Shown here in pieces: positions 1-8,761 of a stretch of DNA of 64,000 nucleotides. The number at the start of each line of letters is the position of its first letter. Position 1 is the stretch's first letter. The position numbers and the translations under genes were made by a program. The DNA lies in contig NZ_CP097291.1 of NCBI RefSeq assembly GCF_027595165.1, forward strand, positions 1,364,001-1,428,000. Direction: 5' to 3'. Source of the stretch: Providencia sp. PROV188. GTDB taxonomy: Bacteria; Pseudomonadota; Gammaproteobacteria; Enterobacterales; Enterobacteriaceae. Below the pieces are notes generated by a model that worked only from the letters and a program-made list of their open reading frames with translations, was not told the DNA's origin and did not search any database.

Positions 1-2745
1 CCATATGGAATGCCATTATCCACTGCATTCGCCAAAATGGGCGGCGAAAGTGGATTAGAGCATCGTTCAACCGCATGTGCTCGTGGTGCAACGCTAATGG
101 AAGGGTTAACCAGTCCATTACGTATTCTCGAACCGATGAAGCGTGTTGGTAAACGCGGTGAAGGGAAGTGGGAACGTATTAGTTTTGAGCAGTTAATCAA
201 AGAAGTGGTTGAAGGTGGGGATTTATTTGGTGAAGGTCATGTGGATGGTCTGCGTGCTATCCGTGATTTAGAAACGCCGCTGGATCCGGCTCAACCGAAA
301 TTAGGACCCAAAGCCAACCAGTTACTGGTGACTAACGCCGGGGATGATGGCCGTGATGGCTTTATTCGTCGCTTTGCACAAAACGCTTTTGGTAGCAAAA
401 ACTTTGGTGCTCACGGAGCTTACTGCGGTTTAGCGTATCGTGCAGGCTCTGGTGCGTTGATGGATGACTTGGATAAAAACGCCCACGTCAAACCAGACTG
501 GGATAATACCCGTTTCGCGCTGTTTATTGGAACATCTCCAGCGCAATCAGGTAACCCATTTAAACGTCAAGGTCGCCAGCTAGCGAGTGCTCGTTTACGT
601 GATTCGTTTAACTATGTGGTGGTATCTCCGGCTCTACCATTGACCACCACACTAGCCAATGACCATGGTCACTGGGTGCCTGTTCAACCGGGTACTGATG
701 CGGCGTTGGTGATGGGGATGATCCGCTGGATTATCGAGAATAACCGCTATAACGCCGCTTATCTGAGTGTGCCAAGTGAAAAATCCATGGAAGCGGCTGG
801 CGAGAAAAGCTGGACAAACTCGACGCATCTAGTCATCACCGATGATTCTCATCCTCTGGCGGGTAATTTGTTACAGCAATCTCACCTAACTGGTGTAGCG
901 GCTGAAGAGGGTGAGGATGAGAAAAAAGCCTATTTGGTTCAGGATGCAAGCGGCGAACTGAAACTGGCGGACGATGTGACAAATGCAGAGCTGTTTGTGA
1001 CTCGCCAAGTCACGCTTCATGACGGTAGTGAAGTGACGGTGAAATCAAGCTTCCAATGCTTAAAAGAAGCCGCCGATCGCATGACGCTGGAAGAATACAG
1101 TCAGCGTTGCCAAGTCCCTGTAAAAACCATTGAATCATTAGGAAAAGCATTAACCTCTTATGACAGAAAAGCGGCGGTGATATCTCACGGTGGCATGATG
1201 AGTGGCAATGGTTTTTATACAGCATGGTCTGTGATTATGCTTAATGCGTTGATTGGTAACTTAAACTTAAAAGGTGGTGTTTCTGTCGGTGGCGGTAAAT
1301 TTAACGGGGAAAATGATGGTCCTCGCTACAATATCGCAGGCTACAAAGGCAAGGTGAAACCGAAGGGTGTGGTGCTATCTCGCAGTAATGAAGTGTATGA
1401 AAAGTCGGATGAATTTAAAGCAAGGGTGGCGGCAGGTGAAAAACCGTACCCAGCGAAAGCACCTTGGTATCCGTTTGCGAAAGGTCAGTTAACTGAACAG
1501 TTGGCTTCAGCATTGATGGGATATCCTTATTCTCTGAAGGCGTGGATCACCAATATGACGAACCCAGTTTATGGTATTGCGGGTATTCGTCAGGTGATGG
1601 AAGAGAAGCTGAAAGATCCCAAACATCTACCGCTGATTATTGGTATTGATGCTTTCATGAATGAGACGACCGCGTTAGCGGATTACATTGTGCCAGATAC
1701 CCATAACTTCGAGAGCTGGGGTTTCAGTGCACCATGGTCAGGTGTTCAGGTGAAAGCGAGTACTGCGCGTTGGCCGATTGTTGAGTCCCGCACGGCGAAA
1801 ACAGCGGACGGCCAGCCTGTTTCTATGGAGTCATTCTGTATCGCAGTTGCTAAAGAACTAAATTTACCGGGTTTTGGTGACAATGTGATTGCAGATATGG
1901 ATGGCAATATGTATCCGTTAAATACCGCGGAAGATTACTATCTGCGTGTGGCGGCTAATATGGCTTGGTTAGGTGAAAAACCGGTACCGGAGGCGGCAAC
2001 AGAAGACATTACGATCAGTGGTGTCGAACGTATCATGCCGCAAATTACTCGCACATTGAAACCTGAAGAAGTTCGCCGTGTTGCATATATTTTTACGCGC
2101 GGTGGTCGATTCGCACCTTATGAGAAAGCGTGGGATGGCGAAGGGACGGGTCCACAGTGGAAAAAAGGGTTACAAATTTGGAACCCTACGGTGGCGATTA
2201 ACCGTCATGCGATCACCGGTGAGCGTTTTAGTGGTTGCCCGACCTACTATCCACCGCGTATGGCAAACGGTGAAGATGTGAATGCGGTATTCCCAGAGAA
2301 AGAGTGGCCATTGAAAATGATGTCATTTAAATCTCATGTGATGAGCAGTTCCACAACCATGATTGAGCGTCTGCGTCATGTGAAACCGACTAACTTGGTA
2401 GCTATTCACCCTGATGATGCAGCGAAAATGGGCGTTAAACATGGGGATTGGATCAAGATCACTACACCGGGTGGCCATGCTGAGGCTCAAATTAGTGTGC
2501 TCGATGGGGTTATGCCGGGAGTTCTCGCCGTTGAACATGGTTATGGCCACACCGAAATGGGTGCAAAACAACACTATTTAGACGGTGAAGCCATGCCGAT
2601 GAATGCGGCAAATGGTTCAGGTATTAACTTGAATGATTTAGGGTTCGCAGACCCGACTCGTGAAGTGGCAAATACATGGCTTGATTGGGTATCTGGCGCC
2701 TCCGTGAGACAAGGTTTGCCAGCTCGTATCGAGTTAATTGGTTAA
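1..2745 (+). CDS. ttrA: Tetrathionate reductase catalytic subunit A (5' end cut by window)
   Basis: Molybdopterin-guanine-dinucleotide oxidoreductase that reduces tetrathionate to thiosulfate in the periplasm, working with the TtrB iron-sulfur and TtrC membrane subunits in anaerobic respiration. The reading frame is open from base 1 (codons CCA TAT GGA precede the first ATG at 10), so the true N-terminus, normally carrying the Tat signal and a 4Fe-4S site, lies to the left. About 914 residues are visible; the Salmonella protein has about 1020. The segment HGAYCGLAYR near visible codon 142 fits the Mo-ligand region, and the C-terminal part shows the molydopterin dinucleotide-binding domain. 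ttrA is normally last in ttrBCA, which fits the strong terminator downstream. Confidence 0.93.
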   Translation, partial: PYGMPLSTAFAKMGGESGLEHRSTACARGATLMEGLTSPLRILEPMKRVGKRGEGKWERISFEQLIKEVVEGGDLFGEGHVDGLRAIRDLETPLDPAQPKLGPKANQLLVTNAGDDGRDGFIRRFAQNAFGSKNFGAHGAYCGLAYRAGSGALMDDLDKNAHVKPDWDNTRFALFIGTSPAQSGNPFKRQGRQLASARLRDSFNYVVVSPALPLTTTLANDHGHWVPVQPGTDAALVMGMIRWIIENNRYNAAYLSVPSEKSMEAAGEKSWTNSTHLVITDDSHPLAGNLLQQSHLTGVAAEEGEDEKKAYLVQDASGELKLADDVTNAELFVTRQVTLHDGSEVTVKSSFQCLKEAADRMTLEEYSQRCQVPVKTIESLGKALTSYDRKAAVISHGGMMSGNGFYTAWSVIMLNALIGNLNLKGGVSVGGGKFNGENDGPRYNIAGYKGKVKPKGVVLSRSNEVYEKSDEFKARVAAGEKPYPAKAPWYPFAKGQLTEQLASALMGYPYSLKAWITNMTNPVYGIAGIRQVMEEKLKDPKHLPLIIGIDAFMNETTALADYIVPDTHNFESWGFSAPWSGVQVKASTARWPIVESRTAKTADGQPVSMESFCIAVAKELNLPGFGDNVIADMDGNMYPLNTAEDYYLRVAANMAWLGEKPVPEAATEDITISGVERIMPQITRTLKPEEVRRVAYIFTRGGRFAPYEKAWDGEGTGPQWKKGLQIWNPTVAINRHAITGERFSGCPTYYPPRMANGEDVNAVFPEKEWPLKMMSFKSHVMSSSTTMIERLRHVKPTNLVAIHPDDAAKMGVKHGDWIKITTPGGHAEAQISVLDGVMPGVLAVEHGYGHTEMGAKQHYLDGEAMPMNAANGSGINLNDLGFADPTREVANTWLDWVSGASVRQGLPARIELIG

Positions 2746-2774
2746 GACAGAAGTCCATCCAGTAGGTTGTAAGT

Positions 2775-2800
2775 TAGTAAAGTGTAAGTAGTAAAGTGTA
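2775..2800. repeat. Short tandem direct repeat after ttrA
   Basis: TAGTAAAGTGTA occurs at 2775-2786 and again at 2789-2800, a 14-bp period, inside an AT-rich stretch rich in AGTA and GTAA. No function is evident. Confidence 0.5.
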
Positions 2801-2834
2801 GTTAGTAATATAAGCAGTAAAGAGGTTTCTGACC

Positions 2835-2960
2835 TACTCTGTTCTGCATAGCGGAGTAGGGAAGTACCCCTAAAGCAGTTGACATTGCGCTCTACGATGC
2901 GGTTTACCCATCGTAACTTCGGCAAATGCCAGGGAGGGGGAGCCCTCCCTTTTTTCTTTT
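2835..2960 (+). ncRNA. Structured 3' UTR or small RNA candidate downstream of ttrA
   Basis: This stretch is more GC-rich than the flanking intergenic DNA. It contains a hairpin at 2893-2915 (TACGATG pairing with CATCGTA, with GGT/ACC continuing inside), then a single-stranded linker, then a canonical terminator. It could be the 3' UTR of ttrA, a small RNA processed from it, or an independently transcribed small RNA. I do not recognise it as a known family; a short GACATTGC match to the RyhB core is too small to count. No clear promoter was found. Confidence 0.3.
2931..2960 (+). terminator. Rho-independent terminator of ttrA
   Basis: An 8-bp GC-rich stem AGGGAGGG/CCCTCCCT (2931-2938 and 2943-2950) closes a GGAG loop and is followed by a T-rich tract to 2960. 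Confidence 0.9.
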
Positions 2961-3140
2961 CTAAAAAGAATTATTTCCCCTAATAAATCATCACAATATA
3001 TTCCCCTAACAATAACCTTTCAAATAAAGGGTTTTTTATTAACATAATAAAAGGGATAATAACTCAAAATTAACGAGCAATTCTTTGCTGGTGATTTAAA
3101 TCTTTTTTATATCAAAGTATTACATAGGAAAGCGAACACC

Positions 3141-4187
3141 ATGCCAGTGTTACACAACCAAGTTTCGAATAAAATCCTTAAAGAACGTATGTTGGCTGAA
3201 ACTGAGCCGCGTACCACAATCTCTTTTTATAAATACTTCAATATTCAAGACCCTACAGCATTTCGTAATGAATGGTACCAACAATTCAAAGCGTTGAGCG
3301 TATTTGGTCGAGTATATATTGCCAAAGAAGGGATCAACGCACAAATTAGCGTACCGGCCTCCAATGTCGATGTATTGCGGGAACTTATCTACGCAACAGA
3401 CCCAGCCTTAAATGACCTGCGTTTGAACATTGCTATTGATGATGATGGTAAGTCCTTCTGGGTACTGCGCATGAAAGTCCGTGATCGTGTGGTTGCGGAT
3501 GGTATTGATGATGAAACTTTTAATCCTGCGAATACTGGGCAGTATCTAAAAGCCGAGCAAGTCAATGCGATGATTGATGATCCAGACACTATCTTCGTTG
3601 ATATGCGTAATCACTATGAATATGAAGTGGGTCACTTTGATAATGCGATTGAAGTGCCATCAGATACCTTTAGAGACCAACTGCCAATGGCGGTTGAAAT
3701 GCTGCAAGACCAGAAAGATAAAAATGTGGTGATGTATTGCACGGGCGGTATCCGCTGTGAAAAAGCGAGCGCTTACATGCTGCATAACGGTTTCCAGAAT
3801 GTTTATCATGTGGAAGGCGGGATCATTGAATATGCACGAAAAGCGAAAGAACAAGGCTTACCGCTACGTTTCAAAGGTAAAAACTTCGTGTTCGATAACC
3901 GTATGGGTGAGCGTATTACGGATGATACCTTAGCGCATTGCCATCAATGCGGGGAAGCTTGTGATACTCACACTAACTGCAAAAATGACGGTTGCCATTT
4001 ACTGTTTATTCAATGCCCAAGCTGTGCTGAAAAATATGAAGGCTGCTGCAGCCATGCGTGTACCGAAGAGATGAAGCTGCCTGAAGATGAGCAGCGTGCT
4101 CGCCGTGCTGGTCGAGAAGTGAGTAATAAAATATTTAATAAATCCCGCCATCGTTTAGCGGATGGATTATTAAATAGCGAAAAGTAA
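3141..4187 (+). CDS. trhO: tRNA uridine(34) hydroxylase TrhO (YceA, rhodanese-fold)
   Basis: Hydroxylates U34 of certain tRNAs to 5-hydroxyuridine, the first step of cmo5U/mcmo5U wobble modification, using molecular oxygen. The 348-residue protein has the family layout: an N-terminal acylphosphatase-like domain, a rhodanese domain with the catalytic-loop motif YCTGGIRC (Cys about residue 200), and a C-terminal cysteine-rich zinc-like segment (CHQCGEAC ... [16 protein letters not shown]). The start is preceded by AGGAAA at suitable spacing. It is monocistronic, between the ttrA terminator and its own terminator. Length and sequence match the E. coli protein closely. Confidence 0.95.
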   Translation: MPVLHNQVSNKILKERMLAETEPRTTISFYKYFNIQDPTAFRNEWYQQFKALSVFGRVYIAKEGINAQISVPASNVDVLRELIYATDPALNDLRLNIAIDDDGKSFWVLRMKVRDRVVADGIDDETFNPANTGQYLKAEQVNAMIDDPDTIFVDMRNHYEYEVGHFDNAIEVPSDTFRDQLPMAVEMLQDQKDKNVVMYCTGGIRCEKASAYMLHNGFQNVYHVEGGIIEYARKAKEQGLPLRFKGKNFVFDNRMGERITDDTLAHCHQCGEACDTHTNCKNDGCHLLFIQCPSCAEKYEGCCSHACTEEMKLPEDEQRARRAGREVSNKIFNKSRHRLADGLLNSEK

Positions 4188-4205
4188 TATTATTTTTAAA
4201 TGAAG

Positions 4206-4232
4206 AAAGCCCTTTTAAAAGGGCTTTTTATT
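4206..4232. terminator. Bidirectional terminator between trhO and the RcsA-like gene
   Basis: A 22-bp perfect palindrome, AAAGCCCTTTT followed by its reverse complement (4206-4227), has T tracts on both strands and serves the two convergent genes. Confidence 0.85.
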
Positions 4233-4826
4233 TTAATAAAGATACTTAAAAACATTATAAATAAAAAATAGTTCAATTCTGTTTTTAACAAATACTTTTG
4301 ATGTAATATGCCGTTTTTGTGAATAAACGGTGCTGTTACTTATGCCTAATTTTCTAGAGATAATATGATTAGGGGTTTCATTCATCCAGTTGTTAATTAT
4401 ATTTTGTTCTTTCATAGTAAAGATGGATGAGTCATTATTATTAGCAAGCTTAGTTATTTTTTCTATTTGCTCTGAATCAGTGATAACTTTATCCAATGTT
4501 TGAGTCATGATATTTTTTGACATGATGAAAAAATTATCTTTTAGTAACAGAGGCTTGTCTGTTAAAGGGTATGCGGCATTGATGTAGATATAGAATCGAA
4601 TGCTACTGGTTCTGTTTAGTAGAGTTTTCAATGTTGGGCAATAACTCGAGTAATGGCAATAGTAAGTTAAATTTACCAAAACAATACTGGGCGAGTATTT
4701 ATTGATATATTCAATCCCTTCATTAATGCACCCTGTACTAATGAACTTTAATTTTCTATTAGAAGATAAATATTCGGTAATACCAAGGCGGGTATAATAA
4801 CACTCATCAATAACTAATATTCTCAT
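4233..4826 (-). CDS. rcsA: RcsA-like LuxR-family transcriptional regulator
   Basis: RcsA family proteins pair with the phosphorelay regulator RcsB at RcsAB boxes to control capsule and motility genes. The 197-residue product has an N-terminal receiver-like domain without the usual phosphoacceptor pattern (DECYYTRLGITEYL resembles DLCSYTRLGLTGYL of E. coli RcsA) and a C-terminal LuxR-type helix-turn-helix (ISRKLGISNSTVYSQKRHI, about residues 155-175). I chose the ATG at 4826 rather than 4835 because an AAGGA motif lies eight bases before it and overlaps the upstream ATG. The protein is divergent and notably rich in Asn, Ile and Tyr, so it could be another LuxR-type auxiliary regulator. Confidence 0.65.
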   Translation of the reverse strand: MRILVIDECYYTRLGITEYLSSNRKLKFISTGCINEGIEYINKYSPSIVLVNLTYYCHYSSYCPTLKTLLNRTSSIRFYIYINAAYPLTDKPLLLKDNFFIMSKNIMTQTLDKVITDSEQIEKITKLANNNDSSIFTMKEQNIINNWMNETPNHIISRKLGISNSTVYSQKRHITSKVFVKNRIELFFIYNVFKYLY

Positions 4827-5022
4827 AGGGAACATCCTTGTTCGAAAAGAGTATTACAATAAATTGGAATCGATATTGAAGTCAATAAAGTAATAATAAA
4901 AATAATAAATTACCGCTTGTATTTGCAATTAATTCATAATTTATAGTTTCTATTTTATCTTTAATAATAAGCAGAAAAATTTAATTTATTAATGATGTAA
5001 ATTGGAGTGGTTAAATGATAGT

Positions 5023-5061
5023 GAATGGATATTTGTTATGAGACAAATATCCATTCTTTTT
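5023..5061. terminator. Strong 14-bp hairpin with a T tract on the plus strand
   Basis: GAATGGATATTTGT (5023-5036) pairs perfectly with ACAAATATCCATTC (5043-5056) across a 6-base loop and is followed by TTTTT only on the plus strand. The flanking genes are both on the minus strand. It lies just after the bssS stop and may end bssS transcripts as a plain hairpin, but the T tract would suit a plus-strand transcript. Confidence 0.55.
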
Positions 5062-5066
5062 ACCTG

Positions 5067-5321
5067 CTAATGAGTTTTGAAATCAGATTCAAGATATTCG
5101 CCAGACTCAATCTTATCAATTCCAGCCTGAAGAATATTAATCAGCTGTTTGGCTACATCGGTTGTCAGCCACATGGTTTTATCAACTATTGCGCTATCCA
5201 GGCTATTGTTCTGTTCAGGGAGGTAATGTAAACGTAACATCATCGCATCGTAGGCATCGACAGTACTGATATCCCAGCCAACAACAGGGTGAGTTTGGAT
5301 TACATCGCTTTTTCTATTCAT
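5067..5321 (-). CDS. bssS: BssS family biofilm and stress regulator
   Basis: BssS (YceP) is a small cytoplasmic protein linked in E. coli to biofilm formation and to indole and AI-2 responses; its biochemical action is not established. The 84-residue product has the same length as the E. coli protein and shares its signature: DVIQTHPVVGWDISTVD near the start, then MLRLHY, TMWLTTDVAKQ and GIDKIESG. A strong AGGAGGT ribosome site sits four bases before the ATG. It is monocistronic, with trhO nearby as in E. coli, where bssS lies between pyrC and the yceA region. Confidence 0.9.
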   Translation of the reverse strand: MNRKSDVIQTHPVVGWDISTVDAYDAMMLRLHYLPEQNNSLDSAIVDKTMWLTTDVAKQLINILQAGIDKIESGEYLESDFKTH

Positions 5322-5493
5322 TTAGACCTCCTAATCAAACATCGTGATAAATAGTAAATATCTATTACTGACTAAGAGCAGGTGACTCAGAACGAGCTAT
5401 ATCTAGTATAAGAAGATTTTTTTAATATGGTAGTAGTAAAACTATTTTTTTGTGAATTTTGGTGAAAATTAAAAAAATAGCCGGTGATTCTTT

Positions 5494-5531
5494 AAAAAGA
5501 AGATGTGAAAAGGATAAAACCTTTCCACATC
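5494..5531 (-). terminator. Terminator of pyrC
   Basis: On the minus strand GATGTGGAAAGG pairs with CCTTTTCACATC (with a G-T pair) across a short loop (5502-5531), then a T-rich run follows (5494-5501). Confidence 0.8.
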
Positions 5532-5540
5532 ATAATGTTA

Positions 5541-6587
5541 TTAGCTTACTTTGATAGTCCAACCACAATCTTCACCCGCTAAGAATGGGATTAATTTATC
5601 TGTCCCACAAGCAATAGATTCGCAGGTTATATTCTCAGATTTTGTCAGTGTAATGTGACCTTCATTGACAGGTAATCCATAAAACTTAGGTCCATTTAGT
5701 GAACAAAATGCTTCGAAATGCGCGAAAGCACCTAATTCTTCGAACACGGTTGCATAGGCAGCTAATGCGGTTGGAGCGTTAAATACGCCTGCACAGCCGC
5801 AGGATGTCTCTTTACGGGATTGAACATGCGGCGCAGTATCGGTACCTAAGAAGAAGCGATCGCAACCAGAAGCAACAGCTGCACGTAATGCTTCTTGATG
5901 AACATTACGTTTTAAAATCGGCAGGCAATACAGATGCGGTCGTACACCACCAACTAACATATGGTTGCGGTTAAACATCAAATGCTGTGGTGTTAAGGTC
6001 GCCGCTGTAAATTCGTTAGCCTCTAACACATATTGTGCGGCTTCTTTGGTTGTGATGTGCTCAAAAACCACTTTTAATTGAGGGAATTGAGTGCGCAATG
6101 GCAGCATGACTTGTTCGATAAACAGCGCCTCACGGTCGAAGATATCGATATGGCTGGCGGTCACCTCCCCATGAATGAGTAATGGCATTCCAGCTTGTTC
6201 CATGGCAGCAAGAACAGGGTAGATTTTCTTAATGTCAGACACGCCATGGCTAGAGTTTGTTGTGGCATTCGCGGGGTACAATTTGCAGGCCGTAAATACA
6301 CCTTCATTGAAACCACGAATTAGTTCATCAGCATCAGTTGTGTCAGTTAAATAGCAGGTCATTAACGGTGTAAATTGGTGCCCAGCAGGTACCGCTTGTT
6401 TAATTCGCTCACGATATGCTCTTGCGGCTTCTACCGTGGTAACAGGGGGTACAAGGTTAGGCATGACAATGGCACGACCAAAAAATTGGCTTGTGAACGG
6501 CACGACTGTATTTAACATTTCATTATCGCGAAAATGAACATGCCAATCATCAGGGCGGCGGATCGTTAGGGTAGTTACAGTTGTCAT
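5541..6587 (-). CDS. pyrC: Dihydroorotase
   Basis: Zinc amidohydrolase that cyclises N-carbamoyl-L-aspartate to dihydroorotate in de novo pyrimidine synthesis. The 348-residue product equals the E. coli length. The metal-binding HVHFRD motif lies near residue 20, the carboxylated lysine region is [15 protein letters not shown], and later histidines sit in LLIHGE and VFEHITTK. The ATG at 6587 is preferred over 6632 because GGAG sits eight bases before it and the homology begins there. A tRNA-Asn gene lies upstream on the same strand. A weak PurR-like sequence (6652-6667, ACGAAAACGATT core) is in the promoter region; E. coli pyrC is PurR-repressed, so this is plausible but unproven. Confidence 0.97.
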   Translation of the reverse strand: MTTVTTLTIRRPDDWHVHFRDNEMLNTVVPFTSQFFGRAIVMPNLVPPVTTVEAARAYRERIKQAVPAGHQFTPLMTCYLTDTTDADELIRGFNEGVFTACKLYPANATTNSSHGVSDIKKIYPVLAAMEQAGMPLLIHGEVTASHIDIFDREALFIEQVMLPLRTQFPQLKVVFEHITTKEAAQYVLEANEFTAATLTPQHLMFNRNHMLVGGVRPHLYCLPILKRNVHQEALRAAVASGCDRFFLGTDTAPHVQSRKETSCGCAGVFNAPTALAAYATVFEELGAFAHFEAFCSLNGPKFYGLPVNEGHITLTKSENITCESIACGTDKLIPFLAGEDCGWTIKVS

Positions 6588-6778
6588 TAAACCGGCTCCA
6601 ATAAGGGGGGGAAGTGATGAGCAGATGCTCAAGCCGGGAAAGAATGATAAAACGAAAACGATTAAATAGCTATGATCAAGGACAATTAATATAGAAATTA
6701 TTTTTCTTTGGAGTTTTTTAACGTACTGGAAAATAAAGGAATTTAAACAGAATAAAACAGAGAAAGGAAAGATTAAGT

Positions 6779-6854
6779 TGGCTCCTCCAGCTGGACTCGA
6801 ACCAGCGACATACGGATTAACAGTCCGCCGTTCTACCGACTGAACTATGGAGGA
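6779..6854 (-). tRNA. tRNA-Asn (GTT), copy 1
   Basis: A 76-nt cloverleaf reading from 6854 to 6779, with anticodon GTT in CTGTTAATC, an acceptor stem TCCTCC/GGAGGA and an encoded CCA end. It nearly matches E. coli tRNA-Asn. It differs from copies 2 and 3 in the T-loop (GGTTCGAGTCC against GGTTCAAGTCC). It has its own promoter but no obvious terminator before pyrC. Confidence 0.97.
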
Positions 6855-6874
6855 ACTCCCTTAACACGCAGAGG

Positions 6875-6903
6875 ATAGTAGCGTTCTGAATCGCTAATGT
6901 CAA
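6875..6903 (-). promoter_or_regulatory. Sigma-70 promoter of tRNA-Asn copy 1
   Basis: On the minus strand TTGACA is followed by 17 bases and TACTAT, about 20 bases before the mature 5' end. Confidence 0.8.
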
Positions 6904-7115
6904 AGGGGAAAATGATAAAATAAGTTTGTTTGCCTGTTATCTGCACGAATCGATAGAATTTTGATCTAACTGATCAGATGTAAAAGAAATTAAGTCAAAA
7001 ATAGCTGAAAAAAGAGCCAGTTAAAAAGATGTGATTAAGATTGGAAAGTAATTTTAATGTGTAAAAATTATCTTTGATAAGGGATTAGTAGGAAAGATAA
7101 AAATGGCAGAATTAG

Positions 7116-7156
7116 AAAGCAAGAAGCCCGCTAGGATTAACCTGAGCGGGCTTCTT
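7116..7156 (-). terminator. Terminator of tRNA-Asn copy 2
   Basis: AAGAAGCCCGCT (7121-7132) pairs with AGCGGGCTTCTT (7145-7156); on the minus strand the stem is followed by CTTGCTTTCT. Confidence 0.8.
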
Positions 7157-7161
7157 AAATT

Positions 7162-7237
7162 TGGCTCCTCCAGCTGGACTTGAACCAGCGACATACGGAT
7201 TAACAGTCCGCCGTTCTACCGACTGAACTATGGAGGA
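7162..7237 (-). tRNA. tRNA-Asn (GTT), copy 2
   Basis: A 76-nt tRNA with encoded CCA, anticodon GTT, and the T-loop variant GGTTCAAGTCC. Apart from that base it equals copy 1. The about 50 bases 5' of it (a GGTTGTTCCTGAGAACGAGG-like block on the plus strand) are nearly identical to those of copy 3, showing the whole unit was duplicated. Confidence 0.97.
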
Positions 7238-7263
7238 ATTGGTTGTTCCTGAGAACGAGGCGC

Positions 7264-7292
7264 ATATTACCGACCCCGTACTCGGTTGTAAA
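7264..7292 (-). promoter_or_regulatory. Sigma-70 promoter of tRNA-Asn copy 2
   Basis: On the minus strand TTTACA, 17 bases, then TAATAT. Position relative to the tRNA matches copy 3. Confidence 0.75.
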
Positions 7293-7516
7293 GCATAAAA
7301 TTAAAAAAAATGTTCAACAGGTTGTTAAGTAAACAATTTGGTGATTATTTATGCCTTATTTATAGAGTTTCAGGAATTTACCCGCTGTTTTAAGCGGTGC
7401 AGCTAAAATTGAACTGCACATAAGTCATAAGGATTGTTCTATTAATGAGTAGAGCAGGAATAAATAAAAGTAGTCGGGAATAGGGTGAAAAAGAATGAAA
7501 AGGCAGAAGAACGGCT

Positions 7517-7559
7517 AGAAAGCAAAAAGCCCGCAAGAATTAATCTTAGCGGGCTTTTT
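7517..7559 (-). terminator. Terminator of tRNA-Asn copy 3
   Basis: AAAAAGCCCGC (7524-7534) pairs with GCGGGCTTTTT (7549-7559), followed on the minus strand by GCTTTCT. It is a near copy of the copy 2 terminator. Confidence 0.8.
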
Positions 7560-7564
7560 AAATT

Positions 7565-7640
7565 TGGCTCCTCCAGCTGGACTTGAACCAGCGACATACG
7601 GATTAACAGTCCGCCGTTCTACCGACTGAACTATGGAGGA
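7565..7640 (-). tRNA. tRNA-Asn (GTT), copy 3
   Basis: A 76-nt tRNA identical to copy 2 over its length, with anticodon GTT and encoded CCA. It is an independent transcription unit with its own promoter and terminator. Confidence 0.97.
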
Positions 7641-7667
7641 ATTGGGTTGTTCCTGAGAACGAGGCGA

Positions 7668-7696
7668 ATATTAACGATATCACCTCGACCTGTCAA
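7668..7696 (-). promoter_or_regulatory. Sigma-70 promoter of tRNA-Asn copy 3
   Basis: A near-consensus promoter on the minus strand: TTGACA, 17 bases, TAATAT, followed by a GC-rich start region typical of stable-RNA promoters. Confidence 0.85.
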
Positions 7697-7776
7697 CGAT
7701 AAAAATAGAAATTAAATCTAATTGCTCAATCACTACTCATTACGAATAAAAACTACGCTATATTATTGATAATGTT

Positions 7777-8280
7777 TTAATTTTGAGCGGCTAAAGTAAC
7801 TTGTGTCGGCAAAGAAACCTCAGGGTAAGCAATATGATAAATATCGTAAAAGGAGATGTTGCCCTTTAATGCTAATAAACGAGAAATTTCTTGCTTGATT
7901 GCTGAGCTGACTTCCTGAGAATTAAGAATTTTATTTAACGCGTCCTCAGATACGGTTTCAGTGACAAACCATTCACCGTTATAGCAAACACGCAAATCAA
8001 GTACGCCAATATCTTCGAAATGGTAGACAGGCTTAATGTCAAATAACAGAACGCTAGCAAGTATAATAAATAAGAGGGTTATACCAAGTGTCCAATAAGG
8101 ACCAAAGTAGGGTGCGTACCATAAGATCACGGCAAGCGGTAAATAGGCTGCAATCATGCCAATACATAAATAAGGATGATTGGCGAGAAATTGGCTATTA
8201 AAGTAAGGTTTGCCATCACGTTGCTCACGCTGATTAATGGCATCTAAATCATCTATAAGTATTTGTTTGATAATATCCAT
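7777..8280 (-). CDS. ylaC: YlaC family inner-membrane protein
   Basis: A 167-residue membrane protein of unknown biochemical role. Two hydrophobic segments (about residues 36-56 and 60-81) are followed by a cytoplasmic domain carrying the family signature YHFEDIGVLDLRVCYNGEW and, near the end, GNISFYDIYHIA; E. coli YlaC has almost the same words (YRYEDIDVLDFRVCYNGEW, GELSFYDIF). The protein is about 10 residues longer at the C-terminus than in E. coli. It is monocistronic, downstream of no obvious operon partner. Confidence 0.85.
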   Translation of the reverse strand: MDIIKQILIDDLDAINQREQRDGKPYFNSQFLANHPYLCIGMIAAYLPLAVILWYAPYFGPYWTLGITLLFIILASVLLFDIKPVYHFEDIGVLDLRVCYNGEWFVTETVSEDALNKILNSQEVSSAIKQEISRLLALKGNISFYDIYHIAYPEVSLPTQVTLAAQN

Positions 8281-8761
8281 GGTAAGTGACTCTCTGTCAG
8301 ATATCTATACTAGGAGGGTATCACGGAGGGAATGAATTGTTATATATCAGTTAAAAAAAATATTTAACTGGATTGTCATCGTCTGGGATTAATCCTGTCG
8401 ACTTTTGAGGTTTAGAGAGGGTTTTATTTAAAAGAAATCTTTAAAATATCAATAAAATGCAGTTTTTTTGTTAACATAATTCCGCCTAAAAGTGACGGAA
8501 TCGAAAAAAACAGCAATATTTTCAGAATTGAATGTATAAAATAGTTGCTATTATCTCAAAGTCATGAGTTAATGTGCATCGGCCTGTTTAGCAGTCCTAT
8601 TTGATGTATGATTACTGAGTTAGTGTGTTCTAAAGAAAAAAGTTATCACAGATAGCCTTTTACCGTGACGCTTCATCTTGGTGTTTCCCTGATTAAATAG
8701 CTGACTCTGGCCCATATATGCCAAAAGGCAAGTTTTTTTGATGTTATATAGGAAAAGTCAA
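8281..8761 (+). promoter_or_regulatory. Upstream region and probable long 5' leader of the cold-shock gene
   Basis: This 480-base gap between the divergent ylaC and csp genes holds no ORF I can support. Cold-shock genes of this family commonly carry a long 5' UTR. A hairpin-capable stretch (GCCAAAAGGC, 8719-8728) and an AGGAAAAGTCA ribosome-site region precede the ATG. I could not assign a transcription start. Confidence 0.4.

Noticed and set aside
2881..2900. GACATTGCGCTC resembles the RyhB core
   Set aside because: Only eight bases match, there is no Fur box nearby and the flanking hairpins differ from RyhB.
4206..4227. 22-bp perfect palindrome after trhO as an operator
   Set aside because: It is followed by T tracts on both strands between convergent genes, so it is a bidirectional terminator.
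5025..5231. 68-codon plus-strand ORF over bssS
   Set aside because: Antisense to the bssS gene, which has a strong ribosome site and conserved sequence.
6652..6667. PurR-like box before pyrC
   Set aside because: Five of sixteen consensus positions differ, so it is mentioned only under pyrC.
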